In this document: one piece after another, positions 18,274 to 26,842 of the stretch
Position numbering within the stretch: the stretch's first letter is position 1
Layout of the letters: each line of letters opens with the position of its first letter
Origin: Paracoccaceae bacterium
GTDB taxonomy: Bacteria; Pseudomonadota; Alphaproteobacteria; Rhizobiales; Stappiaceae
Length of the DNA stretch: 47,928 nt
Reading direction: 5' to 3'
Assembly: GCA_002709505.1 (NCBI GenBank)
Contig: PARB01000055.1
Coordinates: 1 to 47,928 of the forward strand
Program-made: the position numbers and the translations under genes
The notes under the pieces: generated by a model
Seen by the model: only the letters and a program-made list of their open reading frames with translations
Databases searched by the model: none
What the model was told of the DNA's origin: nothing

Positions 18274-18289
18274 TGTCAAAAATGACCCA
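18274..18289 (-). promoter_or_regulatory. Candidate operator and -35 of the regulatory trio
   Basis: Read on the minus strand, TGGGTCAT (18289-18282) is followed two bases later by TTGACA (18279-18274), a consensus -35. No good -10 follows at 16-18 nt. The 8-bp word is identical to the two copies upstream of the importer operon, suggesting that the PgtA-like regulator controls its own operon too. The remaining non-coding sequence (18051-18360) holds no gene that I can support. Confidence 0.45.
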
Positions 18290-18360
18290 ATTGGATAGGC
18301 GTTGGTTTGCGGGACGACGGGCCGGCCGCCGTACCTCAGGCCTTTTCGCGAGGGGCGCGG

Positions 18361-19869
18361 TCAGGCGATGCGCGCGGCGACGCTCTTGGTCTTGCAGTAG
18401 CTCTTCAGGCCCTCAAGGCCCTTTTCGCGACCGAAGCCGGACTTCTTGTTGCCGCCGAAGGGCACCTCGATGCCGCCGGCGAAATACTCGTTGATGAACA
18501 CCTGCCCCGCGTCGATGCGGCGGGCGAGCCGATGGGCGGTGCCAAGGTCCCTGGTATAGACGCCGGCGACCAGGCCGTACTGGCTGTCGTTGGCTAGCGC
18601 CAGGGCGTGATCGGCATCCTCCGCGCTCTGCACCGCAAGCACAGGGCCGAAGACCTCTTCCTGGACGATCTCGTCGCGCGGGTTGAGCCTGGCGACGATG
18701 GTCGGCTCGTAGAACCAGCCCTTGCCGGTTTCCGGATCGACGGTTGCCTTGCCGCCGGCCAGGATCTCCGCGCCCTGCTGGCGGGCCCGGGCGACGAACC
18801 CGGCGATCTTGTCGAGCTGCTCGGCGGAATTCACCGGCCCGACATCAGGTCCCCGCAACCCGTGGCCGAGCGACAGCGCCTTGGCGCGCGCGGCGAGGGC
18901 GGCGAGGAATTCGTCCTGGATCGGCCGCTCGATGATCAGCCGCGATCCGGCCGAGCAGATTTGCCCGGCGTTCTCGTAGATCGCGCCGAGAACGCCGGCG
19001 ATTGCCTGTTCAAGGTCGCAGTCCTTCAAAACCACCACCGGAGACTTGCCGCCGAGTTCCAGAACCACGCGGGTGATGTCGTCGGCGGCGGCCTTCATCA
19101 CCTGGCGGCCCGTGGCGACGGAGCCGGTGAAGGTGATGTGGTCGATGCCCGGATGGCGCGTCAGCGGGGCGCCGGCCTCGGCGCCGGTTCCGGTAACGAC
19201 ATTGCAAACGCCGTCCGGAAGACCTGCCTGCGACAGGATCTCGGCGAGCATCAGAGCGGTGAAGGGCGTCTGTTCCGCCGGCTTGGCGACGATCGCGCAG
19301 CCGGCGGCAAGGGCAGGGGCGAACCCGCGCGCCGCCGTGGAGATCGGGAAGTTCCAGGGAATGATGTGGGCGGTCACGCCGACCGGCTCATGGATGGAAT
19401 AGGCGAGATAATCGGGGCCGAGCGGGAAGCTCTCGCCCTCCAGCTTGTCGCAGGCGCCGGCGTAATACTCGAAGGTGCGGGCAGCGCCGCGCACGTCGCC
19501 GCGCGCCTCGGCGATCGGCTTGCCGCTGTCGAGCGTTTCGGCAACGGCGAGCCTTTCGAGATTGTCCTGTATCAGCCGCGAGGCGCGCATCAGGATGCGG
19601 CCGCGCTCGACGGGGAGCGTGTCGCGCCAGACGGTTTCGAAGGCATGGCGGGCGCTTGCCACCGCGTCGTCGACATCCTCCGCGGTGCCGGCGGCAAAAT
19701 CGGCAAAGGCCTCGCCGCGACCCGGATCGTAGCTTTCCATGCGCCGGTTGTGCGCGGGGCGGACAAATCCGCCGTTGATGAAATGGCCCTCCGGCAATCC
19801 GGCAAGCGTGCCCGTGCGCAGCGCCTCGGTCACGAGATCCGTCCCGGAGGTTTCGGTGGAAGTGGTCAT
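18361..19869 (-). CDS. NAD(P)-dependent aldehyde dehydrogenase (PuuC/BetB-like)
   Basis: A 502-aa aldehyde dehydrogenase. It has the general-base glutamate in LELGGKSP and the catalytic cysteine in NAGQICSAGSRL. The full length and these motifs match the group that includes gamma-glutamyl-aminobutyraldehyde and betaine-aldehyde dehydrogenases. The start at 19869 (MTTSTETSG) is preferred over an upstream frame that would overlap the enolase-family gene. It lies 2 nt after that gene and is probably translated with it. It would finish oxidation of an aldehyde produced by the flavoenzymes of the divergent operon. The specific aldehyde is not determinable. Confidence 0.93.
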   Translation of the reverse strand: MTTSTETSGTDLVTEALRTGTLAGLPEGHFINGGFVRPAHNRRMESYDPGRGEAFADFAAGTAEDVDDAVASARHAFETVWRDTLPVERGRILMRASRLIQDNLERLAVAETLDSGKPIAEARGDVRGAARTFEYYAGACDKLEGESFPLGPDYLAYSIHEPVGVTAHIIPWNFPISTAARGFAPALAAGCAIVAKPAEQTPFTALMLAEILSQAGLPDGVCNVVTGTGAEAGAPLTRHPGIDHITFTGSVATGRQVMKAAADDITRVVLELGGKSPVVVLKDCDLEQAIAGVLGAIYENAGQICSAGSRLIIERPIQDEFLAALAARAKALSLGHGLRGPDVGPVNSAEQLDKIAGFVARARQQGAEILAGGKATVDPETGKGWFYEPTIVARLNPRDEIVQEEVFGPVLAVQSAEDADHALALANDSQYGLVAGVYTRDLGTAHRLARRIDAGQVFINEYFAGGIEVPFGGNKKSGFGREKGLEGLKSYCKTKSVAARIA

Positions 19870-19871
19870 GA

Positions 19872-20978
19872 TCACAAATCCTGGGTGCTGATCTTGTAGG
19901 TCGACTTGGCCAGCCATTCGGGATTGACCTCCACACCCCAGCCGGGGGCGTCGGTCACCGTGGCATGCCCGTCGTCAATGGCGTAGGGCGAGGAGACGAA
20001 CAGGTTCTCCTGCCAAGGGTAGTAGTCCCGGCCCTCGATGGAAAACTCGAGGTATTTGCCGGCGTTGGGAATTGCGCGCAGCAGGTGCATGGTGAAAAGC
20101 GTGATCATCGACAGATTGGCCGCATGCGGCGTGCAGGGGAGGCCCGCCGCCTCCGCCATCCGTGCCACTTGCAGGGTGCGGACCATGCCGCCGAGATAGC
20201 AGATATCCGGCTGGATCACGTCGACCACGCGCTGGTCGATCATCCGCGCCCAGTCGACGAGCGAGCAATCCTGCTCGCCGCCGGTGACGTCGATGTCGAG
20301 CGCATCCGTCACCTGTTTGGTCTGGTCGTAGTGCCAATAGGGGCAGGGCTCCTCATAGTGCGAGATGCCGTTGTCCTGAAGGAACCGGCCGACTTCGATT
20401 GCCTTTTGCGGCGAGTAGCAGGAGTTGGCGTCGACCAGAAGTGCGGTGTCGTCGGGAAAGGCCGCGCGCATCGTCGGCACGATTTCCTCGGTGCGCCCCG
20501 GCCATTCGTCCTGGTCGCGGCCGCATTCGGCGCCGATGCGGAACTTGAAGGCGGTAAAGCCGTGGGCGTCCTGCAGGCGTTTCAGCCGCTCCGCCTCGTC
20601 CTTCGGCGTGATGTCTCGTTTCATCGACGAGCCATAGGCACGCACACGGCCCGGCGTGCCGCCAAGGAGTTCGCACACCGGCTTGCCCTCGATCCGTCCG
20701 CGCAGGTCGAACAATGCGGTGTCGAGGCCGCCCATGGCGCGGCTGACATAGGCGCCCGGAAACTTGTGCTCCCGCTCGGGGATGATCTCCATCAGATGCG
20801 CGATGTCGAAGGCATCCTGGCCAATTGCATGAGGAGCGACCTGGCGATGCAGCACCTCCGCCGTGATATCGGCGCAATAGGGGGCGACCTGCCCCCAGCC
20901 CTGCGCGCCGTTTTCCGCCGTGACCCGCACAAAGCAGACGAACTGCGTGGCGAAGGTCTCGATTGCCCTGATCCTCAT
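19872..20978 (-). CDS. Mandelate racemase/enolase-superfamily enzyme
   Basis: A 368-aa enzyme with an N-terminal capping domain and a C-terminal barrel. Catalytic landmarks: KFR (a K-x-R in place of the usual K-x-K) on strand 2, metal ligands in LLVDANS, HYEEPCP and TGGEQD, the aspartate in IQPD and the histidine in PHAAN forming a His-Asp dyad. The dyad places it in the mandelate racemase subgroup, whose members are mostly acid-sugar dehydratases, racemases or cycloisomerases. The start at 20978 (MRIRAIETF) is the family's normal N-terminus; the very long upstream frame is antisense to the MocR gene. The reaction is unassigned. Confidence 0.92.
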   Translation of the reverse strand: MRIRAIETFATQFVCFVRVTAENGAQGWGQVAPYCADITAEVLHRQVAPHAIGQDAFDIAHLMEIIPEREHKFPGAYVSRAMGGLDTALFDLRGRIEGKPVCELLGGTPGRVRAYGSSMKRDITPKDEAERLKRLQDAHGFTAFKFRIGAECGRDQDEWPGRTEEIVPTMRAAFPDDTALLVDANSCYSPQKAIEVGRFLQDNGISHYEEPCPYWHYDQTKQVTDALDIDVTGGEQDCSLVDWARMIDQRVVDVIQPDICYLGGMVRTLQVARMAEAAGLPCTPHAANLSMITLFTMHLLRAIPNAGKYLEFSIEGRDYYPWQENLFVSSPYAIDDGHATVTDAPGWGVEVNPEWLAKSTYKISTQDL

Positions 20979-21049
20979 TGGCGCAAAATCCCGCTGCGCG
21001 GCCACGTCTCTCGGCCGCAGGTCCAACCATTCGCGCCAACCTACCCAGA

Positions 21050-21095
21050 ATTGGTCTTGAATTAAGGTCCGTTTTGCGGAAGTTTCCATACCAAT
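21050..21095. promoter_or_regulatory. Divergent control region with ATTGGT/ACCAAT inverted half-sites
   Basis: In the 132-nt gap between the enolase-family gene and mocR, ATTGGT (21050-21055) and ACCAAT (21090-21095) form an inverted pair, with an imperfect palindrome CTTGAATTAAG between them. MocR-type regulators usually bind in such divergent gaps. The GATTGG core recurs at 22590-22639. Confidence 0.45.
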
Positions 21096-21110
21096 CTTGC
21101 GCGAGGGACC

Positions 21111-22601
21111 ATGAAGCGCCACGCCGGAATGATGCTGTCCTCGATCCGGATCGACAAAACGTCGGACCGGCGCATTTCCGTGCAGCTCTACATGGCCTTG
21201 CGCGAGTTGCTCCTGTCGGGCGGGCTCGCGCCCGGGGACCGGTTGCCGGCAACGCGCACGCTGGCGCAGGAGATCGGCGTCTCCCGCACCACCGTGATCG
21301 ATGCGGTCGACCGGCTGGTCTCGGAGGGACTTCTGGAGGCGCGCGTCGGGGCCGGGACCTTCGTCAGCGATGCGCTGAAGGGACGGGGCGAGACGCCCGG
21401 CGATGCGCCAATGGCGGCGCGCGGCGCGGCCGACCCGCGCCTGTCCCAGGCCGCCCGCACCGCGGCGCCGCAGTTCGCGCCGCGCAGCCGCCTGCCGCAC
21501 AAGTCGATGGCCTTCACCACGGCGCTGCCCGCGCTCGATGCCTTTCCGATGGCGCAATGGGCGCGCCTTTCGGCCCGGCACTGGCGGGGCGGGCGCGATC
21601 ATGTCACCGGCTACGGCGAGCCCTTCGGGTATCCCCGCCTGCGCGCGGCGATCGCCCGCCAGCTCAACGCCTCGCGCGGCATCGTCTGCGAGGCCGACCA
21701 GATCTTCATCGTCAACGGCGCACAGCAGGGGTTCTCGCTGATCAGCGCGATGCTGGTCGATCCGGGCGAAACGGTGTGGTTCGAGAATCCCGGCGCGATC
21801 GGGGCGCGCAATGCCTTCATCGCGAATGGCGCGCGGCTCGCGCCGATCAGCGTCGATGCGGAAGGGCTGTGCGTGGACGAGGGGCTTGCCAAGGCGCCCG
21901 ACTTCCGGCTGGCCTTCGTCACGCCCTCGCATCAGCAGCCGCTCGGCCACGTCATGAGCCTGGAGCGCCGGCTGGCACTGCTGCAGGCCGCGCATGACGC
22001 CGACGCGATGATCGTCGAGGACGATTACGATGGGGAATTCTACTATGGCGACCAGCCCCCGCCGACGCTGAAGAGCATCGATACCCGCGAGCGGGTGATC
22101 TACGTCGGCACGTTTTCCAAATCGCTGTTTCCAAGCCTGCGGCTGGGTTTCGTGCTTGCGCCGCGCGGTCTGGTCTCCGCCTGCGAGCGCATCTGGGAAG
22201 CCTGGCTCAGCGGCGCACCGACGGTCACCCAGGCGGTCGTCGCCGATTTCATGGACGAGGGGCTGTTTGCCACGCATATCCGCACCATGCGCCAGCTTTA
22301 CCGGGAGCGGCACGACGCCCTGATAGAGGCCGCCGCGTCGCTCAGCGGACGCATCGACGTGCAGCCCACCGCGAGCGGGTTTCACGCTGTCGGACTTTTG
22401 GCAGATGACTTGACGGAAGACGAGGTGGTATCGAGAGTAAGGGCGGACGGTGTCGTCATCTCGCCGCTTGGCCGCTACGCTCTTTCGTCACTCGCGCAAA
22501 AGGGAGTCGTTCTCGGGTTCGGCAGCGCGGGTGTGGAGGAAATCCGAAAGGGAATTGCGGTTATCCGCAAGATTGTTTCACCGAAGGTGCGATTGGACTG
22601 A
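21111..22601 (+). CDS. MocR-type regulator (GntR HTH fused to class-I aminotransferase domain)
   Basis: A 496-aa regulator. Residues ~20-90 form a GntR winged helix (LPATRTLAQEIGVSRTTVIDAVDRL). A linker of about 40 residues follows, then a fold-type I aminotransferase domain with the PLP aspartate in IVEDDYDGEFYY and the Schiff-base lysine in GTFSKSLFPSLRLGF. Family members such as PdxR, GabR and TauR use PLP to sense an amine or amino acid. It is transcribed away from the enolase/ALDH pair and toward the ABC importer, so it very likely controls both. The aminotransferase core looks intact; whether it still catalyses is not predictable. Confidence 0.95.
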   Translation: MKRHAGMMLSSIRIDKTSDRRISVQLYMALRELLLSGGLAPGDRLPATRTLAQEIGVSRTTVIDAVDRLVSEGLLEARVGAGTFVSDALKGRGETPGDAPMAARGAADPRLSQAARTAAPQFAPRSRLPHKSMAFTTALPALDAFPMAQWARLSARHWRGGRDHVTGYGEPFGYPRLRAAIARQLNASRGIVCEADQIFIVNGAQQGFSLISAMLVDPGETVWFENPGAIGARNAFIANGARLAPISVDAEGLCVDEGLAKAPDFRLAFVTPSHQQPLGHVMSLERRLALLQAAHDADAMIVEDDYDGEFYYGDQPPPTLKSIDTRERVIYVGTFSKSLFPSLRLGFVLAPRGLVSACERIWEAWLSGAPTVTQAVVADFMDEGLFATHIRTMRQLYRERHDALIEAAASLSGRIDVQPTASGFHAVGLLADDLTEDEVVSRVRADGVVISPLGRYALSSLAQKGVVLGFGSAGVEEIRKGIAVIRKIVSPKVRLD

Positions 22602-22639
22602 TAAAATAACGGTAATGGATATATTTTGCAGTCCAATCG
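22590..22639. repeat. 11-bp inverted repeat between mocR and the importer operon
   Basis: Perfect inverted repeat CGATTGGACTG (22590-22600) / CAGTCCAATCG (22629-22639) with an AT-rich 28-nt interval. It overlaps the mocR stop codon. It contains the GATTGG core seen upstream of mocR, so it may be a MocR operator for the importer operon. A terminator for mocR is the alternative (GACTTTTTC follows). Confidence 0.5.
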
Positions 22640-22717
22640 AGCCATAGACTTTTTCACGATACTGTCATGACGGTCATGTCATTTCGGGCGTGTTGATTGC
22701 GTTATAGGGAGGAACTG

Positions 22718-23794
22718 ATGCGCACCAAGACAACTATCGCCAGCCTGCTGGCCGCGACCATGCTGGTTGCCGCCGGCACGGCGCAGGCGGAAACCCTGCG
22801 GCTCCTGACCTGGGGCTCCTACGCGCCCGAGGAACTGGTGCAGAAATTCGAGGAAGAGTATCCCGACATCGACGTCGAGGTGACCTTCTCCAACAACGAG
22901 GAAATGATCGCCAAGCTGCGCGCCACCGGCGGTGCGGGCTTCGATCTCGCCCAGCCGAGCCATGACCGCATCTATGCCGCCCAGCTGGAATACGACATCT
23001 ACAAGCCGCTCGACCTGTCGAAGATCGACACCGATGCGATGCAGCCGTCGCTTCTGGACGGCGTGAAGGCCAACACGACGATCGACGGCGAAGTCTATGC
23101 CGTGCCGCATCAGTGGGGTACCTCCGGCCTGATGGCCGACGTGACCAAGGCCCCCGACGTCAAGGGCTGGGGCGATCTCTGCGATCCGGCCTACAAGGGC
23201 AAGACCTCGATGCGGCTGCGCCGCACCATCCTGCTCGGAATGGCCTTCTCCATGGGCGAGGACCCCTTCGCGACCTATTCCGATCTCGACAAGTACCAGC
23301 AGCTCCTCGACAAGGTCGCGGACAAGCTCATCGAGTGCAAGGACAACATCAAGGCCTACTGGAAGGGCGGCGACGACCTCTCCGCGATGATGCTCTCCGG
23401 CGAGATCGTGGCATCGGAGACGTGGGATTCCACCGCCTACAAGCTCTTCGACCAGAACAAGAACATCGTCTTCATTCCGCCGGAGACGGGGGCGCTTGCC
23501 TGGATCGACACCTTCGCGATCCCGCGCAAGGGCGAGGCCGACGATGCCGCCTACAAGTGGATCAACTTCGTGCTGCGGCCGGAAAACGTGACGATCATGT
23601 CCGCAAGCACCGGTGCCATCGCTTCGATCAAGGGCGCCAAGGAGCTGCTGCCGGAAGACAAGAAGGCTGCCGTCAACGCCGCCTTCACCGACGCGGACAT
23701 CGACAACCTGAAGTTCTTCGCCAACATCCCTCCCGGCGTGGAGGACATGGAAGGCAAGACGCTTGAGAAGATCAAAGCGGCGACCGGCGGCTGA
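22718..23794 (+). CDS. Polyamine-type ABC transporter periplasmic binding protein (PotD-like)
   Basis: A 358-aa binding protein. The start at 22718 has AGGGAGGAAC upstream and gives a signal peptide (MRTKTTIASLLAATMLV... ending AQA). The mature chain opens LRLLTWGSYAPEELVQKFEE, the typical start of the PotD/PotF group, and the length fits. First gene of a PotD-A-B-C-like operon. The group binds putrescine, spermidine and other cationic or zwitterionic amines. The neighbouring flavoenzymes agree with an amine, but a betaine or opine-like ligand cannot be excluded. Confidence 0.92.
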   Translation: MRTKTTIASLLAATMLVAAGTAQAETLRLLTWGSYAPEELVQKFEEEYPDIDVEVTFSNNEEMIAKLRATGGAGFDLAQPSHDRIYAAQLEYDIYKPLDLSKIDTDAMQPSLLDGVKANTTIDGEVYAVPHQWGTSGLMADVTKAPDVKGWGDLCDPAYKGKTSMRLRRTILLGMAFSMGEDPFATYSDLDKYQQLLDKVADKLIECKDNIKAYWKGGDDLSAMMLSGEIVASETWDSTAYKLFDQNKNIVFIPPETGALAWIDTFAIPRKGEADDAAYKWINFVLRPENVTIMSASTGAIASIKGAKELLPEDKKAAVNAAFTDADIDNLKFFANIPPGVEDMEGKTLEKIKAATGG

Positions 23795-23978
23795 TTGCCG
23801 CGCAAGCCGACCCTGACCTTGCGGGGCGCGCGCGCAAGATGCGTGTGCGCCCCGCCCAGGCTCGTGACCTTCACAGGGTGACGCCTCGACCCGGCTCGGG
23901 ACATCGGGGCTCCTCGATGGTGCCGGCGTGCTCTCGCCCGCCGCCGCTTGTCCGCATGTTTTCCAGTTGGCGTACTTC

Positions 23979-25094
23979 ATGACCGAAACCCCGGCCTACG
24001 ATCTTGAGTGCCACGGCATTTCCAAGTCCTTCGGATCCGTTCGCGCGGTGAAGGATGTGTCCTTCAACATTCCAAGCGGCTCGTTCTTTTCCATTCTCGG
24101 GCCGTCCGGCTGTGGCAAGACCACCTTGATGCGCATGATCGCCGGTTTCGAGGAACCGAGCGGCGGGGACATCCGCATCAAGGGCAAGTCGGTGCTCGGC
24201 ACGCCGCCCAACCGGCGCAACGTCAAGATGGTGTTCCAGCATCTGGCGCTGTTCCCGATGATGAATGTCTTCGAGAACATCGCCTACGGCCTGCGTTGCC
24301 GCGGAGCGAGCAACGACGAGATCAAGCGCCGCGTGCAGGATGTGCTGGAGCGGATCGCGCTGCCCGACGTTGGCGGCCGCGAAATCCACCAGCTTTCGGG
24401 CGGACAGAAGCAGCGTATCGCGATTGCCCGCTGCATGGTGCTCGACCCCGACGTGCTCCTGCTCGACGAACCGCTCGGCGCGCTCGACCTGAAGCTGCGC
24501 GAGGCGATGAAAATCGAGCTGAAGCTGCTGCAGCACCAGTTCAACACCACCTTCATCTACATCACCCACGACCAGTCGGAAGCGCTGGTGATGTCCGATC
24601 ACGTCGCGATCATGAACGACGGCAACTTCGAGCAGATCGGCACGCCGCAGGCGCTCTACCACCGGCCGAACACGGCCTTCGTCGCCGGCTTCGTCGGCGA
24701 CAGCAACCGCTGGTCCGGCAAGGTGACGGCAAGCGACGGCACGGGCGGCACGGTGGAGACGGCGCAGGGCCTGACCATGCAGTTCACCGCCGGCGGCGGC
24801 TTGCGCATCGGCGAGGGCGAGGCTGTCGAGATCTTCGTGCGGCCGGAGTTCATCAACACGGTGAGGGCAGCCGATGCGGCCGCCGCGCCGGGCGACAACC
24901 ACATGGACGGCGTTGTCGACAGCCTGCTGTTCAACGGCGCCAACAGCCGCGTGCTGGTGCGCAGCCAGACGGGCGAGCTGATCGAGGCCGACGTGACGCT
25001 GACCGGCGACGGCGACCTGGCGCCGGGCGAGGCGGTGCGCCTGTCCTGGTCGGCGCAGCACGCCATGTGCTTCCCGCGAAGCGGGGATGCGTGA
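23979..25094 (+). CDS. Polyamine-type ABC transporter ATP-binding protein (PotA-like)
   Basis: A 371-aa ATPase: Walker [12 protein letters not shown], signature [13 protein letters not shown], Walker [14 protein letters not shown]-loop ITHDQSEA, and a C-terminal TOBE_2 domain. The start at 23979 ([11 protein letters not shown]) is the family's usual N-terminus, though the ribosome-binding site is weak. The 184-nt gap from the binding-protein gene has no other gene. The stop overlaps the first permease start as TGATG, so the two are translationally coupled. Confidence 0.93.
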   Translation: MTETPAYDLECHGISKSFGSVRAVKDVSFNIPSGSFFSILGPSGCGKTTLMRMIAGFEEPSGGDIRIKGKSVLGTPPNRRNVKMVFQHLALFPMMNVFENIAYGLRCRGASNDEIKRRVQDVLERIALPDVGGREIHQLSGGQKQRIAIARCMVLDPDVLLLDEPLGALDLKLREAMKIELKLLQHQFNTTFIYITHDQSEALVMSDHVAIMNDGNFEQIGTPQALYHRPNTAFVAGFVGDSNRWSGKVTASDGTGGTVETAQGLTMQFTAGGGLRIGEGEAVEIFVRPEFINTVRAADAAAAPGDNHMDGVVDSLLFNGANSRVLVRSQTGELIEADVTLTGDGDLAPGEAVRLSWSAQHAMCFPRSGDA

Positions 25095-25963
25095 TGGTGC
25101 AGAAGGATGTCCGCCGGCTGACGCTGATCCTGCTCTTCGCGCCCTTCGCGATGTGGATCGCGCTGCTGATCATCGTGCCGCATATCGGCATGGTCGCGCT
25201 GTCGCTGCGCGAGAAGGTGGCGCCGCGCGTCTATGAGTTCGGTCTCGGCAACTATATCGATTTCATCAACGAGCCGATCTACTGGAACACGCTGCTGCGC
25301 ACCGGATCGATGTCGCTGCTGGTGACGGCGCTGGCGCTGCTGATCGGCTTTCCGATCGCCTATTACATCGCCAAGATCGCCGGAAACCGCACCCGCGGCG
25401 CGCTGTTCCTGTTGTGCCTGATCCCGCTGTGGGTGAGCGACCTCATCCGCGCCTTCGGCTGGATCCTGCTTCTGCGCGAGACCGGCGTGATTTCCACCTT
25501 CCTGCAGTGGTCGGGGCTGGTCTCGGGGCCGATCGAGTTCCTCTACAACGACGTGACCGTGATCATCGGTCTCGTCTACACGGTGATCCTCTTCATGATC
25601 GTGCCGCTGGTCTCGACGCTCGACGGCATGGACGACAGCCTGGTGGAGGCCGGCTACAACCTCGGCGGCAGCGGCTTCACCGTGCTCAGGCGCATCATCG
25701 TGCCCTATGCGATGCCGGGCATCGTCTCCGGCTGCATCGTCGTCTTCATGCTGACGGCCGGGTCCTATCTGACGCCGATTCTGCTCGGCGGCAAGAACTC
25801 CAGCTGGTTCACGGAGCAGATCTACGACCAGTTCATCACCCGCTTCAACTGGGAGTCGGGTGCTGCCTTCGGCTTCCTGCTGTTGGCCTTCACCTCCACG
25901 GTGATCTGGCTCGGGCTGAAGCTCAGCGGCCAGACCCTCGCCAACACCGTCGCCAAGAGCTGA
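25094..25963 (+). CDS. Polyamine-type ABC transporter permease 1 (PotB-like)
   Basis: A 289-aa inner-membrane protein with about six helices. It starts [15 protein letters not shown] with its ATG inside the ATPase stop (TGATG). The EAA loop EAGYNLGGSGFTVLRRIIVP, which docks on the ATPase, is clear. Length and motif order match PotB/PotH. It pairs with the second permease 14 nt downstream. Confidence 0.92.
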   Translation: MVQKDVRRLTLILLFAPFAMWIALLIIVPHIGMVALSLREKVAPRVYEFGLGNYIDFINEPIYWNTLLRTGSMSLLVTALALLIGFPIAYYIAKIAGNRTRGALFLLCLIPLWVSDLIRAFGWILLLRETGVISTFLQWSGLVSGPIEFLYNDVTVIIGLVYTVILFMIVPLVSTLDGMDDSLVEAGYNLGGSGFTVLRRIIVPYAMPGIVSGCIVVFMLTAGSYLTPILLGGKNSSWFTEQIYDQFITRFNWESGAAFGFLLLAFTSTVIWLGLKLSGQTLANTVAKS

Positions 25964-25977
25964 GGAGGAGGAGCACG

Positions 25978-26835
25978 ATGGCCAGATCCGCACCCGCGCC
26001 CTTCGTCTGGGGCTACCGCGCCTACGTGTTGGCGTTTTTCCTGTTTCTTGCCGCCCCGCTGGTGGCAGCCGGCACCTTTGCATTCAACGACAGCCTGTTT
26101 CCCGCACTCCCCTGGCAGGGCTTCACGCTCGACTGGTTCTTCAACGACACGGAACCCAAGCTCGGGATGTTCCACGACCGGCGCCTGCTGCGCGGGCTGT
26201 ATTACTCCTTCGTGATCGCGCTCATGGTCTCGGTGCTGTCGGTCTTCGTCGGCACGACGAATGCCTTCCTGTTCGTGCGCGGGCAGTTTCCCTTCAAGAA
26301 CGCGCTCTACATCGTGATGGTGATCCCGTTGGTCATTCCCGGCGTGATCCTCGGCATCTCCATCCTGGTGATCGCCAGCAACATGGCCAACTACTTCGAC
26401 CGCAGTCTGGGGATCGATCTCGATTTCCTGCGCCCGGGCATCTTTCTCGTGGTGCTTGGCCAGTTCTCCTTCATCACCACGATCACCTCGCTGGTGATTA
26501 CCGCGCGGCTGAAGAAGTTCGACGCGACGATGGAGGAGGCCGCGCTGAACCTTGGGGCGGGCCGCGCGCGGGTGCTGCGCACCATCACGCTGCCGTTCCT
26601 GCGTCCGGCGATGATCGCGGCCGGGATCGTCGCCTTCCTCGTCTCCTTCGAGAATTTCAACACCACGCTGTTTCTCGTCGGCTCCGAGGCGCCGTTGACA
26701 ATCACCATGTATGACCGCATGGCCAAGGTCGGGTCCACGCCGGTGCTCAATGCCGTGTCCTTCGTCCTGATGGTCGGCTCGGGGCTCCTGGCGCTGGTGT
26801 CGATCGCTGTCCAGCGCGACAAGAGCGTTCGGTAG
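25978..26835 (+). CDS. Polyamine-type ABC transporter permease 2 (PotC-like)
   Basis: A 285-aa membrane protein with about six helices and the EAA loop EEAALNLGAGRARVLRTITLP. A strong GGAGGAGGAG ribosome-binding site precedes the ATG at 25978. Length and motifs match PotC/PotI. It completes the importer; the oxidoreductase gene follows after only 7 nt, so import and catabolism are encoded on one message. Confidence 0.92.
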   Translation: MARSAPAPFVWGYRAYVLAFFLFLAAPLVAAGTFAFNDSLFPALPWQGFTLDWFFNDTEPKLGMFHDRRLLRGLYYSFVIALMVSVLSVFVGTTNAFLFVRGQFPFKNALYIVMVIPLVIPGVILGISILVIASNMANYFDRSLGIDLDFLRPGIFLVVLGQFSFITTITSLVITARLKKFDATMEEAALNLGAGRARVLRTITLPFLRPAMIAAGIVAFLVSFENFNTTLFLVGSEAPLTITMYDRMAKVGSTPVLNAVSFVLMVGSGLLALVSIAVQRDKSVR

Positions 26836-26842
26836 GGCTTCC

